Of a stretch of DNA of 20,211 nucleotides, positions 7,165 through 14,029 are shown one piece after another. The position numbers and the translations under genes were made by a program. Position 1 is the stretch's first letter. The number at the start of each line of letters is the position of its first letter. The notes under the pieces are model-generated. The model had not been told where the DNA came from. It saw nothing but the letters and a program-made list of their open reading frames with translations, and ran no database searches. The stretch is from positions 1 to 20,211 of the IMG/VR virus record IMGVR_UViG_3300022602_003284. One strand, written 5' to 3'. Source of the DNA: a virus.

Positions 7165-8288
7165 CAGTATTCAACATAAACAATAAAACAAAACACACCG
7201 AAGCATTAGCGTTCTTGGACGCCAGCGGCACTGCTAGTATTCAACGCTACGAAACTGTAAAGTACAGACAATTCGACAAACTCACAGACAAACAATTAGG
7301 ATTTTTTTGGCGTCCTGAAGAAGTTGATACACTAAGGGATGCCAAAGACTTTAAAGACCTAACTCCATTTGAACAACATATATTCACAAGTAATTTAAAG
7401 CGACAAATTGTATTAGACAGTGTGCAGGGTAGAAGTCCTAATTTGGCCTTTCTACCTCTTGCCACAATACCCGAACTAGAAACTTGGATTGCTACCTGGG
7501 CATTTAACGAAACAATTCACAGTAGAAGTTACACACATATTATTCGCAATGTGTACAGTGATCCTGGTGCAGTATTTGACAGTATCCTTGACATCGAGCC
7601 CATTGTAAATTGTGCTCGAGATATTAGCAAGTATTACGATGATTTGATTGAAGCCAGTCATTACTATCAGTTGTTGGGATATGGTCGACATACAGTAAAT
7701 GGAAAAACAGTCAACATTACCGAACGTGATTTAAAAAAGAAATTATGGTTAGCACTTAATAGCGTTAATGCGTTAGAGGGCATTCGCTTTTATGTTAGTT
7801 TTGCCTGCTCGTGGGCATTTGCCGAACTTAAAAAGATGGAGGGCAATGCCAAGATTATTAAACTTATTTGCCGTGATGAAAACATACATCTGGGATTTAC
7901 ACAAACTGCATTAAAGTTATTGCCACAGGATGATCCAGTATATGCCGACATCCGTGAAGAAACACTAGCGGAATGTACACAAATGTTTTTGAGTGCAGGA
8001 CAACAAGAAAAAGATTGGGCCAAGTATCTGTTCAAAGATGGCAGCATGATCGGACTTAACGAACAATTACTAAGTCAATATGTAGACTGGCTCATGTGCA
8101 AGCGTATGACTGCTGTGCATTTAGACTGCGGCATCAAGCCCGGATCAAATCCTTTACCCTGGACTGCCAAATGGATCGCAGGTTCAGAAGTGCAAGTGGC
8201 ACCTCAAGAAACCGAAATCTCCAGTTATGTCATTGGCGGAACCCGACAAGACGTCGATTCGAATACTTTTAAAGGCTTCAGTTTATAA
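7161..8288 (+). CDS. nrdB: Ribonucleoside-diphosphate reductase, class Ia, beta subunit
   Basis: The 375-residue radical-generating subunit partnering NrdA. The diiron ligands and tyrosyl radical site align two positions after E. coli NrdB: Asp86 (VLDSVQG), Glu117 and His120 (NETIHSRSY), radical Tyr124, Glu206 (ALEGIRF), Glu240 and His243 (RDENIH). The C-terminal tail ([10 protein letters not shown]... FKGFSL), which docks on the alpha subunit, is intact. A longer frame opens at 7116, but the extra 15 residues lie inside the homing endonuclease gene. The ATG at 7161 gives the normal family N-terminus, overlapping the upstream stop by 4 nt (ATGA). Expression therefore probably depends on read-through from nrdA and coupling to the endonuclease gene. 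Confidence 0.98.
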   Translation: MTVFNINNKTKHTEALAFLDASGTASIQRYETVKYRQFDKLTDKQLGFFWRPEEVDTLRDAKDFKDLTPFEQHIFTSNLKRQIVLDSVQGRSPNLAFLPLATIPELETWIATWAFNETIHSRSYTHIIRNVYSDPGAVFDSILDIEPIVNCARDISKYYDDLIEASHYYQLLGYGRHTVNGKTVNITERDLKKKLWLALNSVNALEGIRFYVSFACSWAFAELKKMEGNAKIIKLICRDENIHLGFTQTALKLLPQDDPVYADIREETLAECTQMFLSAGQQEKDWAKYLFKDGSMIGLNEQLLSQYVDWLMCKRMTAVHLDCGIKPGSNPLPWTAKWIAGSEVQVAPQETEISSYVIGGTRQDVDSNTFKGFSL

Positions 8289-8292
8289 ACGC

Positions 8293-8320
8293 AATAAATA
8301 CACTATAACAAGGATTTATT
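8293..8320 (+). promoter_or_regulatory. Late-promoter-like box with overlapping inverted repeat before the 104-aa gene
   Basis: AATAAATA (8293-8300) fits the TAAATA late-type core. Its first 7 bases (AATAAAT) pair perfectly with ATTTATT (8314-8320), directly before the ATG at 8321; the loop ends with the Shine-Dalgarno AAGG (8310-8313). A late start near 8306 would remove the left arm. All seven pairs are A-U, so the hairpin would be weak. The leader shares CTATAACA with the leaders at 12100 and 15748. Confidence 0.4.
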
Positions 8321-8635
8321 ATGTCAGTAGTACAAACGTTCACATACTCGGTTGAAGCACCAAAAACATTTACATCAGAAGATGCTTGGGCCAAGACTCT
8401 TTCCACAGAAGAACAAACTGCGTATCAAACAGCATTTTTAGCACAAAGAACTTTGGTGCAAGCACAAATTGCTGCTGGCAATTTGGTAGAAAAACTTGAT
8501 CCCGGTCTCGAGTGGACCTGGAAAGATCAAGCCAGTGCCGATGCATTTGTGTGGGATGCAAATTACAAAGCAATTTTTGATCGTTATCTAGCAGCAACTG
8601 GCATGACATTTAATCTAGTGACAACAACAAAATAA
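8321..8635 (+). CDS. Small phage protein, 104 aa, unknown function
   Basis: A 104-residue soluble protein that I do not recognise. It has a strand-like N-terminus (VVQTFTYSVEAPKTF), a long helical middle (YQTAFLAQRTLVQAQIAAG) and Trp-rich segments (LEWTWKDQASADAFVW). There is no signal peptide, membrane helix or metal motif. It has a clear Shine-Dalgarno sequence (AAGG) and its own late-type box. It stands between nrdB and the glutaredoxin gene, whose ATG follows its stop by 3 bases. Position alone would suggest nucleotide metabolism, but the late-type box argues for separate, possibly virion-related, expression. Confidence 0.6.
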   Translation: MSVVQTFTYSVEAPKTFTSEDAWAKTLSTEEQTAYQTAFLAQRTLVQAQIAAGNLVEKLDPGLEWTWKDQASADAFVWDANYKAIFDRYLAATGMTFNLVTTTK

Positions 8636-8638
8636 TTT

Positions 8639-8884
8639 ATGATAACAGTATATTCAAAAAACAATTGTCCGTTTTGCGTCAAAGCAAAATATCTATTAGA
8701 ACAAAAGGGAATAGAGTTTACCGAAGTAAAAATTGATGAAACTCCCGAAGCACGTGAATTTGTCATGAGTGAAGGACATAGAACAGTCCCACAAATTTAC
8801 CAAGATGGCAAACTTCTAGTAGAAGGCGGCTACAATGGCCTAGCCCGCCAGTCGGACGAATTCTTTCAAACACTCAAAGGATAA
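8639..8884 (+). CDS. Glutaredoxin
   Basis: An 81-residue thioredoxin-fold protein of the short glutaredoxin class. The dithiol active site CPFC occupies Cys10-Cys13 after the first strand (ITVYSKNN). The cis-proline segment TVPQIY and the glutathione-binding-type EGGYNGL follow at the expected spacing. It most likely supplies electrons from glutathione to the C-terminal cysteine pair of NrdA, so it belongs functionally with nrdA and nrdB in the same run. The start is 3 nt after the previous stop with no obvious Shine-Dalgarno sequence, suggesting coupling. T4-like phages commonly carry a redoxin near nrd genes. Confidence 0.93.
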   Translation: MITVYSKNNCPFCVKAKYLLEQKGIEFTEVKIDETPEAREFVMSEGHRTVPQIYQDGKLLVEGGYNGLARQSDEFFQTLKG

Positions 8885-8886
8885 AA

Positions 8887-9180
8887 ATGTTAGTTCAAAA
8901 AGGATACAAAGATGGCGACATCATTTGTTTTAAACTAGTCACCGGTGACGAAATTGTAGCCAAACTCGTGAGCAAAAGTGTCGAGGGCGACTTTATTGTT
9001 TCTAAGCCTTGCACAGTGGTTCCTGCACGAGAAGGCTTGGGCCTGATGCAGACCATGATTTCTGGGGATATAAATACTAATGTGACTCTAAGAGGCACAC
9101 ATATTTTGATGCACGCTCCAGTTATTGCCGATATAGAAAAACATTATATCAAAACAACTACCGGCATCCAACTTAGTTAA
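8887..9180 (+). CDS. Small beta-rich phage protein, 97 aa, unknown function
   Basis: A 97-residue protein predicted to be mostly strands. GDIICFKLVTGDEIVAKLV, then DFIVSKPCTVV, has the look of an Sm/Lsm-like small barrel (function-of-context strand, then a G-D-E-I-V-A-K strand). This resemblance is by eye and weak. The rest (LGLMQTMISGD... TLRGTHILMHAPVIADIEKHY) has no catalytic motif. AAAGGA overlaps the glutaredoxin stop and serves as Shine-Dalgarno sequence. A perfect late-type box (9069-9076) lies inside its coding sequence, ahead of the PAAR gene. If truly Sm-like it could bind nucleic acid, but that is speculation. Confidence 0.6.
   Translation: MLVQKGYKDGDIICFKLVTGDEIVAKLVSKSVEGDFIVSKPCTVVPAREGLGLMQTMISGDINTNVTLRGTHILMHAPVIADIEKHYIKTTTGIQLS
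9069..9076 (+). promoter_or_regulatory. Perfect late-promoter box TATAAATA upstream of the PAAR gene
   Basis: TATAAATA, exactly the T4 late consensus, is followed by CTAATG. It lies inside the 97-aa gene, about 113 bp before the PAAR start. It is well placed to drive the PAAR and 620-aa structural genes late in infection. Because it sits in coding sequence, chance occurrence cannot be excluded. Confidence 0.4.
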
Positions 9181-9188
9181 GGTTCATT

Positions 9189-9494
9189 ATGCCGGGGTTA
9201 CCAATAGCAGTAAACGCACTTTCCATTACAAATCCGGCTCCGCCAGCACCGCCGCCGGGGGCAGTTATTGCAATAAGACCAATTCTAGTCAATGGACAAC
9301 CAGTGGCCACAGTTGGCGATAAAATCGTGCCGCACGGCAATCCCAAAATACAACCGTTGTGCCAAGCCGGATCATTTATAACTGTGGGCAAGCCCAATAT
9401 TTTGGTCAACGGCAAACCGGTGGCATTTGTAGGCAGTTTGTGCAGTTGCGGACACTTGATTGCCACTGGAATACCCACTGTGCTTGTGAGTTAG
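9189..9494 (+). CDS. PAAR-motif protein, putative baseplate spike tip
   Basis: A 101-residue protein made almost wholly of PAAR repeats: Pro/Ala-rich N-terminus, then VNGQPVATVGD and VNGKPVAFVGS. It has candidate zinc ligands His49, Cys58, Cys85/Cys87 and His89 (CSCGH). PAAR proteins form the sharpened cone capping the central spike; the T4 counterpart is gp5.4. There it would help puncture the outer membrane and so supports a contractile tail and a Gram-negative host. AAGG overlaps the preceding stop as Shine-Dalgarno sequence. The next gene, a large structural candidate, begins 1 base after its stop. Confidence 0.88.
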   Translation: MPGLPIAVNALSITNPAPPAPPPGAVIAIRPILVNGQPVATVGDKIVPHGNPKIQPLCQAGSFITVGKPNILVNGKPVAFVGSLCSCGHLIATGIPTVLVS

Positions 9495-9495
9495 C

Positions 9496-11358
9496 ATGAG
9501 TTCGGCACTACAACTGACTGCTACTGCAACCATACTGAATGGGCAAGGACTTGCAGAAAATTCTGCATTGATGTCGGCCATATCACGGTATCAAGCATTG
9601 CCCACTGTGGCTATTACGGCCAATATATTTGTTACCGCTGCGGCCAATATCGATTTGAGCGATCCCTATCTCGGCACTGCTTTAAGCAATCTCGGCACCG
9701 GTATCACAAACAACACGTACTGGATGTTGGACTACTATCCGGCCAACACTGTTCCCGTATGCTCGACCAATTTGGGATATGTGTTTCAGAGCAATATTTC
9801 AGCAAGCCTGGCCAATATTGCCAATATAGCGTCAGTGAGTCGAACAGTGACCAATCAAGCCACTGTGCCGTTTGCATCGGGCATGAGCGGATTTGCCAAC
9901 GTGTTTACCACAGTATACGGCTATACCAATAGCGTATTTGATACTGTGGGTTCGATTTATATGTTGCAGGGCAAAACTTATGCACAAAGCGGTATAGGAT
10001 ATCGCAATCCCACTGACCTAAGCACTATTGGAATAGGACAAGCAGCTCCCTTGATATCTGACACTGTGCTGAATTGGGGAACCATGTATGATGTTACTCG
10101 ACTCAACTTGATCGGCGACCCCTATGTTTTTGGACAAAATCTCTTGAATCAAGGCTTGGGCAGTTATGGTAATCTGTCTGTGAATTTGACTGCTGCCGGA
10201 CTTGACATCAATGACATAACCGCAGTTCCGGTAAGCACAACCACTACCAAACAAACAGCAAGCGTTTTGACAGTACACTCTTTAGTGGGCTCGGTTGATC
10301 TTCCCACATTGACCAATGTGGTAACTACCAATACTGTGACTGCAATCAGCCCCGATGTGGTAGTGGGAATTTATCGCAATGTCACCGGATCTGATTTGTC
10401 GGCCATAATTGCGGCCACTGGAATCACAGTGCCAGTGGGTTCACAAATCACTTCCCTGGCCGACTTTTTGACCTTGACCAATGTCATTGATTCGGCTTTG
10501 GTTCCTCAGTATGCCAATTTGGGAATCTATTCCTTGAACGATGTGGGATCGTATATACATCAAACTTTGGGAGCAGGATATTTTCCAACTTGGGCCAGTA
10601 TTGCTACAACACTAGAAGTAGTGGTAATTCCAACATTTGCCAGCAACATCACTGACAACACAACCGGATCAAGTTTGGTTTTATCTAGTTCAACCATCAG
10701 TACTTTGCAAAATTACATCAGTTCGGGCACTGGACCGTTTAACAATCCGATCATGAGCGACTTTTTGGGTGCCACAGCCGGCATGAACTATACCAGTGAC
10801 TATCAAAACATAATTTCGTATTACAATACAATCAATCCTAGTTTGGTGGTTGCTGCTCTAAACACCTTGAGCAACGATGTTACTACCTATGTCAATGCCA
10901 TGCCCGGATCCAAATCAACATTGATAGCTGCTGTAAATTCAGCGGTGTCAGCAGTCAATGCAACACTAAATGCCTTGGGCAACACAACACCGGTGACTCA
11001 GGCCTCAACAGTCTTCAACGATGTTACAACAAAATTGGCACTGGAAGTGAGCAATCTCAACAAGGCCGGAGTTGTATTTGATTCGGGCAGTCGACAAGGG
11101 TTGTTTTCATTTGCCCAAACACTGTCAACATTATTTTCCGACAATGTCAAAATACAAACCACTCAATTTGGTGCAAATTTGATAACCAATGATGCGTACG
11201 GTGATACCATACGAGCTGCAATTGCCGAAACTACAAATACACAAGCACTACAAAAAATCGGAATACAAGTGCATAATGATCCGGCTCCGAGTCAAGCAGT
11301 GGAACTGGCCCAGGCACAAAACATACCATTAAGTACGTACTTATCACAGAATAAGTAA
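9496..11358 (+). CDS. Large Ser/Thr/Asn-rich virion protein candidate, 620 aa
   Basis: A 620-residue protein that I cannot assign to a named family. Composition is low in charge and Cys, rich in Ala, Thr, Ser, Asn and Val, with many strand-like stretches (TNVVTTNTVTAISPDVVVGIY). A helical section appears near residues 450-530 (YQNIISYYNTINPSLVVAAL, VNSAVSAVNATLNAL). There is no signal peptide or membrane helix. It starts 1 base after the PAAR stop, so the two are surely co-expressed. The likeliest role is a baseplate or tail-tip component associated with the PAAR spike. The last residues (SQAVELAQAQNIPLSTYLSQ) look like a discrete C-terminal helical motif. The structural role is inferred from composition and neighbourhood. 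Confidence 0.65.
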   Translation: MSSALQLTATATILNGQGLAENSALMSAISRYQALPTVAITANIFVTAAANIDLSDPYLGTALSNLGTGITNNTYWMLDYYPANTVPVCSTNLGYVFQSNISASLANIANIASVSRTVTNQATVPFASGMSGFANVFTTVYGYTNSVFDTVGSIYMLQGKTYAQSGIGYRNPTDLSTIGIGQAAPLISDTVLNWGTMYDVTRLNLIGDPYVFGQNLLNQGLGSYGNLSVNLTAAGLDINDITAVPVSTTTTKQTASVLTVHSLVGSVDLPTLTNVVTTNTVTAISPDVVVGIYRNVTGSDLSAIIAATGITVPVGSQITSLADFLTLTNVIDSALVPQYANLGIYSLNDVGSYIHQTLGAGYFPTWASIATTLEVVVIPTFASNITDNTTGSSLVLSSSTISTLQNYISSGTGPFNNPIMSDFLGATAGMNYTSDYQNIISYYNTINPSLVVAALNTLSNDVTTYVNAMPGSKSTLIAAVNSAVSAVNATLNALGNTTPVTQASTVFNDVTTKLALEVSNLNKAGVVFDSGSRQGLFSFAQTLSTLFSDNVKIQTTQFGANLITNDAYGDTIRAAIAETTNTQALQKIGIQVHNDPAPSQAVELAQAQNIPLSTYLSQNK

Positions 11359-11389
11359 GCAGTTAATGGCACAAAACGCACAAAATCGT

Positions 11390-11451
11390 TATTTAAGAAA
11401 ATCCTAGATTCATTATCTAATATTATAACTGGATCTAGTGGTTCTTAAATA
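11390..11451 (+). other. Two-part stem-loop upstream of the lysis gene
   Basis: The 121-bp gap 11359-11479 holds an inverted repeat. TATTTAAGAA (11390-11399) pairs with TTCTTAAATA (11442-11451), 10 bp perfect. After a small internal loop, CTAGATTC (11404-11411) pairs with GGATCTAG (11431-11438), with one G-U pair. The apical loop is 19 nt and AT-rich. There is no U-tract, so it is not a standard terminator. The right arm contains CTTAAATA, a late-box variant, whose start would fall near 11457. It ends 16 bp before the Shine-Dalgarno sequence of the hydrolase gene and so does not cover it. Confidence 0.5.
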
Positions 11452-11479
11452 GAGTACAAGAAACAAAAAGGAGAGCAAT

Positions 11480-12082
11480 ATGAGAATTATGATGCAAATC
11501 ATAATAGCCGTATTAGCCCTGACCGTAATGGCACCCGGTCAAGCACAGTCTGTTAACTCACGGGAATTGGACTGTCTGGCTCGTAACATTTATTACGAAG
11601 CCGGCTTAGAAAGCGAAGAAGGTCAAGTGGCAGTGGGCCTGGTTACAATTAATCGAAGCCGCGATCAAAAATATCCAAGCACCATTTGTGGTGTGGTCAA
11701 TCAAAAGACAACGTTCAGTGTACCTCGAACTGTCACACACATCCGACAAGTCACAACCGGAATGATTTTCAAAACGGTTACAAAAATTAAAGAGACAGAA
11801 ACTGTATGGACCAGCTACGCAGTGTGTCAATTCTCATGGAGATGTGAAAATGTACGTAAAATTAATTATACAGATAGTAGATGGACCAATAGTGTTGCCG
11901 TCGCTCAAGAACTGCTTGCGGGCGGATACCAAGAACTCCGTGACAAATATGCGGACATTGAGTATTTTCACGAAAAGCATATTCACCCGGCTTGGGCTAG
12001 AACCAAACGCCAAATTATTAGAATTGGTGGACACATATTTTATGCGGACAAAACGACCGACTTGACATTAGCATCCGAATAG
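11480..12082 (+). CDS. Exported SleB-type cell-wall hydrolase (putative endolysin)
   Basis: A 200-residue protein of the SleB / Hydrolase_2 family, muralytic enzymes acting on peptidoglycan. Residues 1-22 form a Sec-type signal peptide (Arg2, hydrophobic IIIAVLALTVMA, probable cleavage after GQA). The catalytic domain begins LARNIYYEAG, with Glu40 the likely catalytic acid. It continues GQVAVGLVTINR, CQFSWRC, and ends with the typical WARTKRQIIRIGGHIFYAD. Four cysteines (Cys30, Cys69 region and the CQFSWRC pair) could form disulfides in the periplasm. Secretion by the host Sec system means it could lyse without a large-hole holin. AAGGAG (11468-11473) lies 6 nt before the ATG, the strongest ribosome-binding site in the window. 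The role is host lysis; a virion-borne role is less likely given the signal peptide. Confidence 0.87.
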   Translation: MRIMMQIIIAVLALTVMAPGQAQSVNSRELDCLARNIYYEAGLESEEGQVAVGLVTINRSRDQKYPSTICGVVNQKTTFSVPRTVTHIRQVTTGMIFKTVTKIKETETVWTSYAVCQFSWRCENVRKINYTDSRWTNSVAVAQELLAGGYQELRDKYADIEYFHEKHIHPAWARTKRQIIRIGGHIFYADKTTDLTLASE

Positions 12083-12099
12083 TTGTAAAATAGTAAATA
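12062..12099 (+). promoter_or_regulatory. Promoter region before the 74-aa gene (sigma70-like plus late-type box)
   Basis: TTGACA (12062-12067), 18 bp, then TAAAAT (12086-12091) makes a good sigma70 match, although its -35 lies in the end of the hydrolase gene. Overlapping it, AGTAAATA (12092-12099) is a late-type box. It is followed by CTATAACA and an AAGGAG ribosome-binding site, the same arrangement as before the genes at 8321 and 15766. Dual early/late control is possible. Confidence 0.4.
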
Positions 12100-12121
12100 C
12101 TATAACAACAAGGAGTCGATT

Positions 12122-12346
12122 ATGGGCAAACATGTAATGTTGGTTGATGAGTTTGAGGATGCTGAGTATCCTGGTGAGATCAGCAACGAAGATTACGGAT
12201 TCATACTTGACTCGGAGGGCGAGCTAAAAAGCATTTTCCTTCCCGAAAACGTTCCGTTTAAAGCACCCAAAAATGTCAACAAGATCCTGCGATTGTTTGG
12301 CATTCACGACGTCGACAATGTGGATGTAGATCAGCCAATTCAGTAA
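12122..12346 (+). CDS. Small acidic phage protein, 74 aa, unknown function
   Basis: A 74-residue acidic protein (DEFEDAEYPGEISNEDYGFI, then NKILRLFGIHDVDNVDVD). It looks compact, with a strand pair followed by a C-terminal helix. I recall similar small proteins in T4-like marine phages but no function. AAGGAG precedes the ATG. It has its own promoter-like region and is followed after 4 bases by the second radical SAM gene, so the two may be co-transcribed and the small protein could be a partner of that enzyme. No peptide-substrate hallmark such as a Gly-Gly leader or repeated core is visible. Confidence 0.62.
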   Translation: MGKHVMLVDEFEDAEYPGEISNEDYGFILDSEGELKSIFLPENVPFKAPKNVNKILRLFGIHDVDNVDVDQPIQ

Positions 12347-12350
12347 AACA

Positions 12351-13655
12351 ATGCTCAAAGATAGTTTTTGTTCCAGTCCGTGGTTCCACCTCCGTCTCAC
12401 CTATGATGGTAATTTTGAAGAATGCCGTTGGCACAAGGCCAAATCCGACGGGACAAATATCAAAACTCACAGTATCATGGAGTTTTACAACAGTGATCGC
12501 ATGCAACAGTTGCGTACAGATTTATTGAATGGACGCAGTCCCAAAGGATGTGCAAACTGCTATTATCAAGACCGATTTGACAAACTCAGTGGACGTAAAA
12601 GACAGTTGCTTAAAAGTGCCATAGACATTGACAATTTTGATTTGACTGCTCGAGCCAGTCCGCATTACGATCTCTTTGTACACAGTTTCGATACTCGAGG
12701 GCATGCCAATTACCATCCCACAGATTTACAAATAGACCTAGGCAACATTTGTAACAGTGCCTGTATCATGTGCACGCCTTTTGCCAGCAGCCGCCTAGAA
12801 CAAGATTATAAAAAATTATACCAAATAACGCCGTTATTTGAAAATCCAAAAAATTATACATCTTGGACACGCAATCCCGAAACCGTGGCACGAGTAGTGG
12901 ATCAAATCAGTCTGATTCCCAATTTGCGTTACGTACACTTCTTGGGCGGCGAAACATTGTATGATCCTGCCTTCTATGACATTTGCGAACGATTAATTGC
13001 CAACAACACTGCCAAAAACATCATAGTGGGCACAACCACAAACGGTACAATTTATGATCAACGTGTTGAACATCTTGTGCGAGAATTCAAAGAATTCCAT
13101 TTGGGCATCAGTATCGAAAGCGTTACCGAATTGAACGATTATGTACGCTATCCGTCCAAGATATCGGTAGTTAAACACAATATAGATAAGTTTTTGCAAT
13201 TGAGAAATGACACAAAACTTTATGTAAGTTTGCGTATCACTCCCAATGTTTTTACCGTCAGCGAAATAGATCAATTATTTGAATACATGATTGAAAAAAA
13301 TGTCATAGCCGAAAGTTGCGACATACTCACTGATCCGGCACCGTTGCAAATACAATTGATGCCCGAACCAATAAGAAACACCACGCTTGCCAAAATCAAT
13401 CAAGTGATAGATCGCTATCAATTGGAAAAGACCGATCAAACAAACATTCGCAGAAGCGATATAATCAGTGATGTTATAGCCAATGTCATAATTGACTATA
13501 GAAATTTTATCAGAGACTATCAGCCGTTGTTGGAAACTGAACAATTGCGAACACAATTGGTCACGTTCATAAAAGCGTTTGAATCACTGAGAAACAATAG
13601 CATACTAGACCATGTGCCCGAATACAGAAACTTTCTCAAAGATTACGGATATTGA
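12351..13655 (+). CDS. Radical SAM protein with N-terminal twitch-type cysteine domain
   Basis: A 434-residue radical SAM enzyme. Residues 1-75 form an N-terminal cysteine domain: Cys7 (SFCSSPW), Cys25 (EECRW), Cys67 and Cys70 (GCANC), a plausible auxiliary [4Fe-4S] site. This matches the family called twitch-domain-containing radical SAM protein, in which the auxiliary domain precedes the barrel. The SAM cluster motif is CNSACIMC (Cys134, Cys138, Cys141), followed by GGE at 199-201 and a TTTNG strand. The C-terminal 150 residues are helical and may bind substrate. The reaction is unknown; the fold family includes peptide and protein modifiers. It starts 4 bases after the 74-aa gene and overlaps the next gene by 44 bp. 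Confidence 0.82.
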   Translation: MLKDSFCSSPWFHLRLTYDGNFEECRWHKAKSDGTNIKTHSIMEFYNSDRMQQLRTDLLNGRSPKGCANCYYQDRFDKLSGRKRQLLKSAIDIDNFDLTARASPHYDLFVHSFDTRGHANYHPTDLQIDLGNICNSACIMCTPFASSRLEQDYKKLYQITPLFENPKNYTSWTRNPETVARVVDQISLIPNLRYVHFLGGETLYDPAFYDICERLIANNTAKNIIVGTTTNGTIYDQRVEHLVREFKEFHLGISIESVTELNDYVRYPSKISVVKHNIDKFLQLRNDTKLYVSLRITPNVFTVSEIDQLFEYMIEKNVIAESCDILTDPAPLQIQLMPEPIRNTTLAKINQVIDRYQLEKTDQTNIRRSDIISDVIANVIIDYRNFIRDYQPLLETEQLRTQLVTFIKAFESLRNNSILDHVPEYRNFLKDYGY

Positions 13656-13998
13656 TACCCAACGCAAACTGTTGGTGGATTTGGAATTGCGTCGACACGG
13701 CGATACTGCCAGTTTGGTCACTGTAAATGGATTTACGGTCGATCGAGACAAAATCAGATTTGAATTTGATCTACTGGATCCGGTTGTGTTGTCAATTGAT
13801 TTGCTAAAATTCACCGAAGGGGTCAGTGCTATCGAAGTGTTTTTGACCATAAATGGACATGAAGTTTTACCAAAATATCAGCATCTTTCAAGCTCAAACA
13901 ACAGTTATATAGACAAATTGGGCAATTGGACCTTTAAAATACCCAAAAATTTCTATCTTTGGTACCACACGGTCACTGGAAAGGGCTTTATCGCTTGA
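13612..13998 (+). CDS. Beta-rich phage protein, 128 aa, overlapping the radical SAM gene
   Basis: A 128-residue protein, strand-rich (LVTVNGFTVDRDKIRFEFDL, SAIEVFLTINGHEVLP, LGNWTFKIPKNFYLWYH), ending in an aromatic segment and TGKGFIA. I do not recognise a family. The ATG at 13612 overlaps the radical SAM gene by 44 bp without a clear Shine-Dalgarno sequence; a later TTG/GTG start near 13672 would remove the overlap but drop about 20 residues, so the N-terminus is uncertain. Tight linkage to the radical SAM gene makes it a candidate partner or substrate, though it is beta-sandwich-like rather than a short precursor peptide. The stop codon lies inside the -35 box of the uvsE promoter. Confidence 0.6.
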   Translation: MCPNTETFSKITDIDTQRKLLVDLELRRHGDTASLVTVNGFTVDRDKIRFEFDLLDPVVLSIDLLKFTEGVSAIEVFLTINGHEVLPKYQHLSSSNNSYIDKLGNWTFKIPKNFYLWYHTVTGKGFIA

Positions 13999-14023
13999 CA
14001 AAGAAATAATAGTAGTATATAAT
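13995..14023 (+). promoter_or_regulatory. Consensus sigma70 promoter for uvsE
   Basis: A perfect TTGACA (13995-14000), the optimal 17-bp spacer and a perfect TATAAT (14018-14023). The start would be near 14030, the A of the uvsE ATG, so the message should be leaderless; indeed no Shine-Dalgarno sequence exists before that ATG. It should be recognised by unmodified host RNA polymerase, hence early expression. The -35 overlaps the preceding stop codon. Confidence 0.8.
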
Positions 14024-14029
14024 GACTAC

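Noticed and set aside
11359-11479. tRNA or other standard RNA gene in the intergenic gap.
   Set aside because: The stem-loop lacks a cloverleaf, a T-arm consensus and a CCA-type end.
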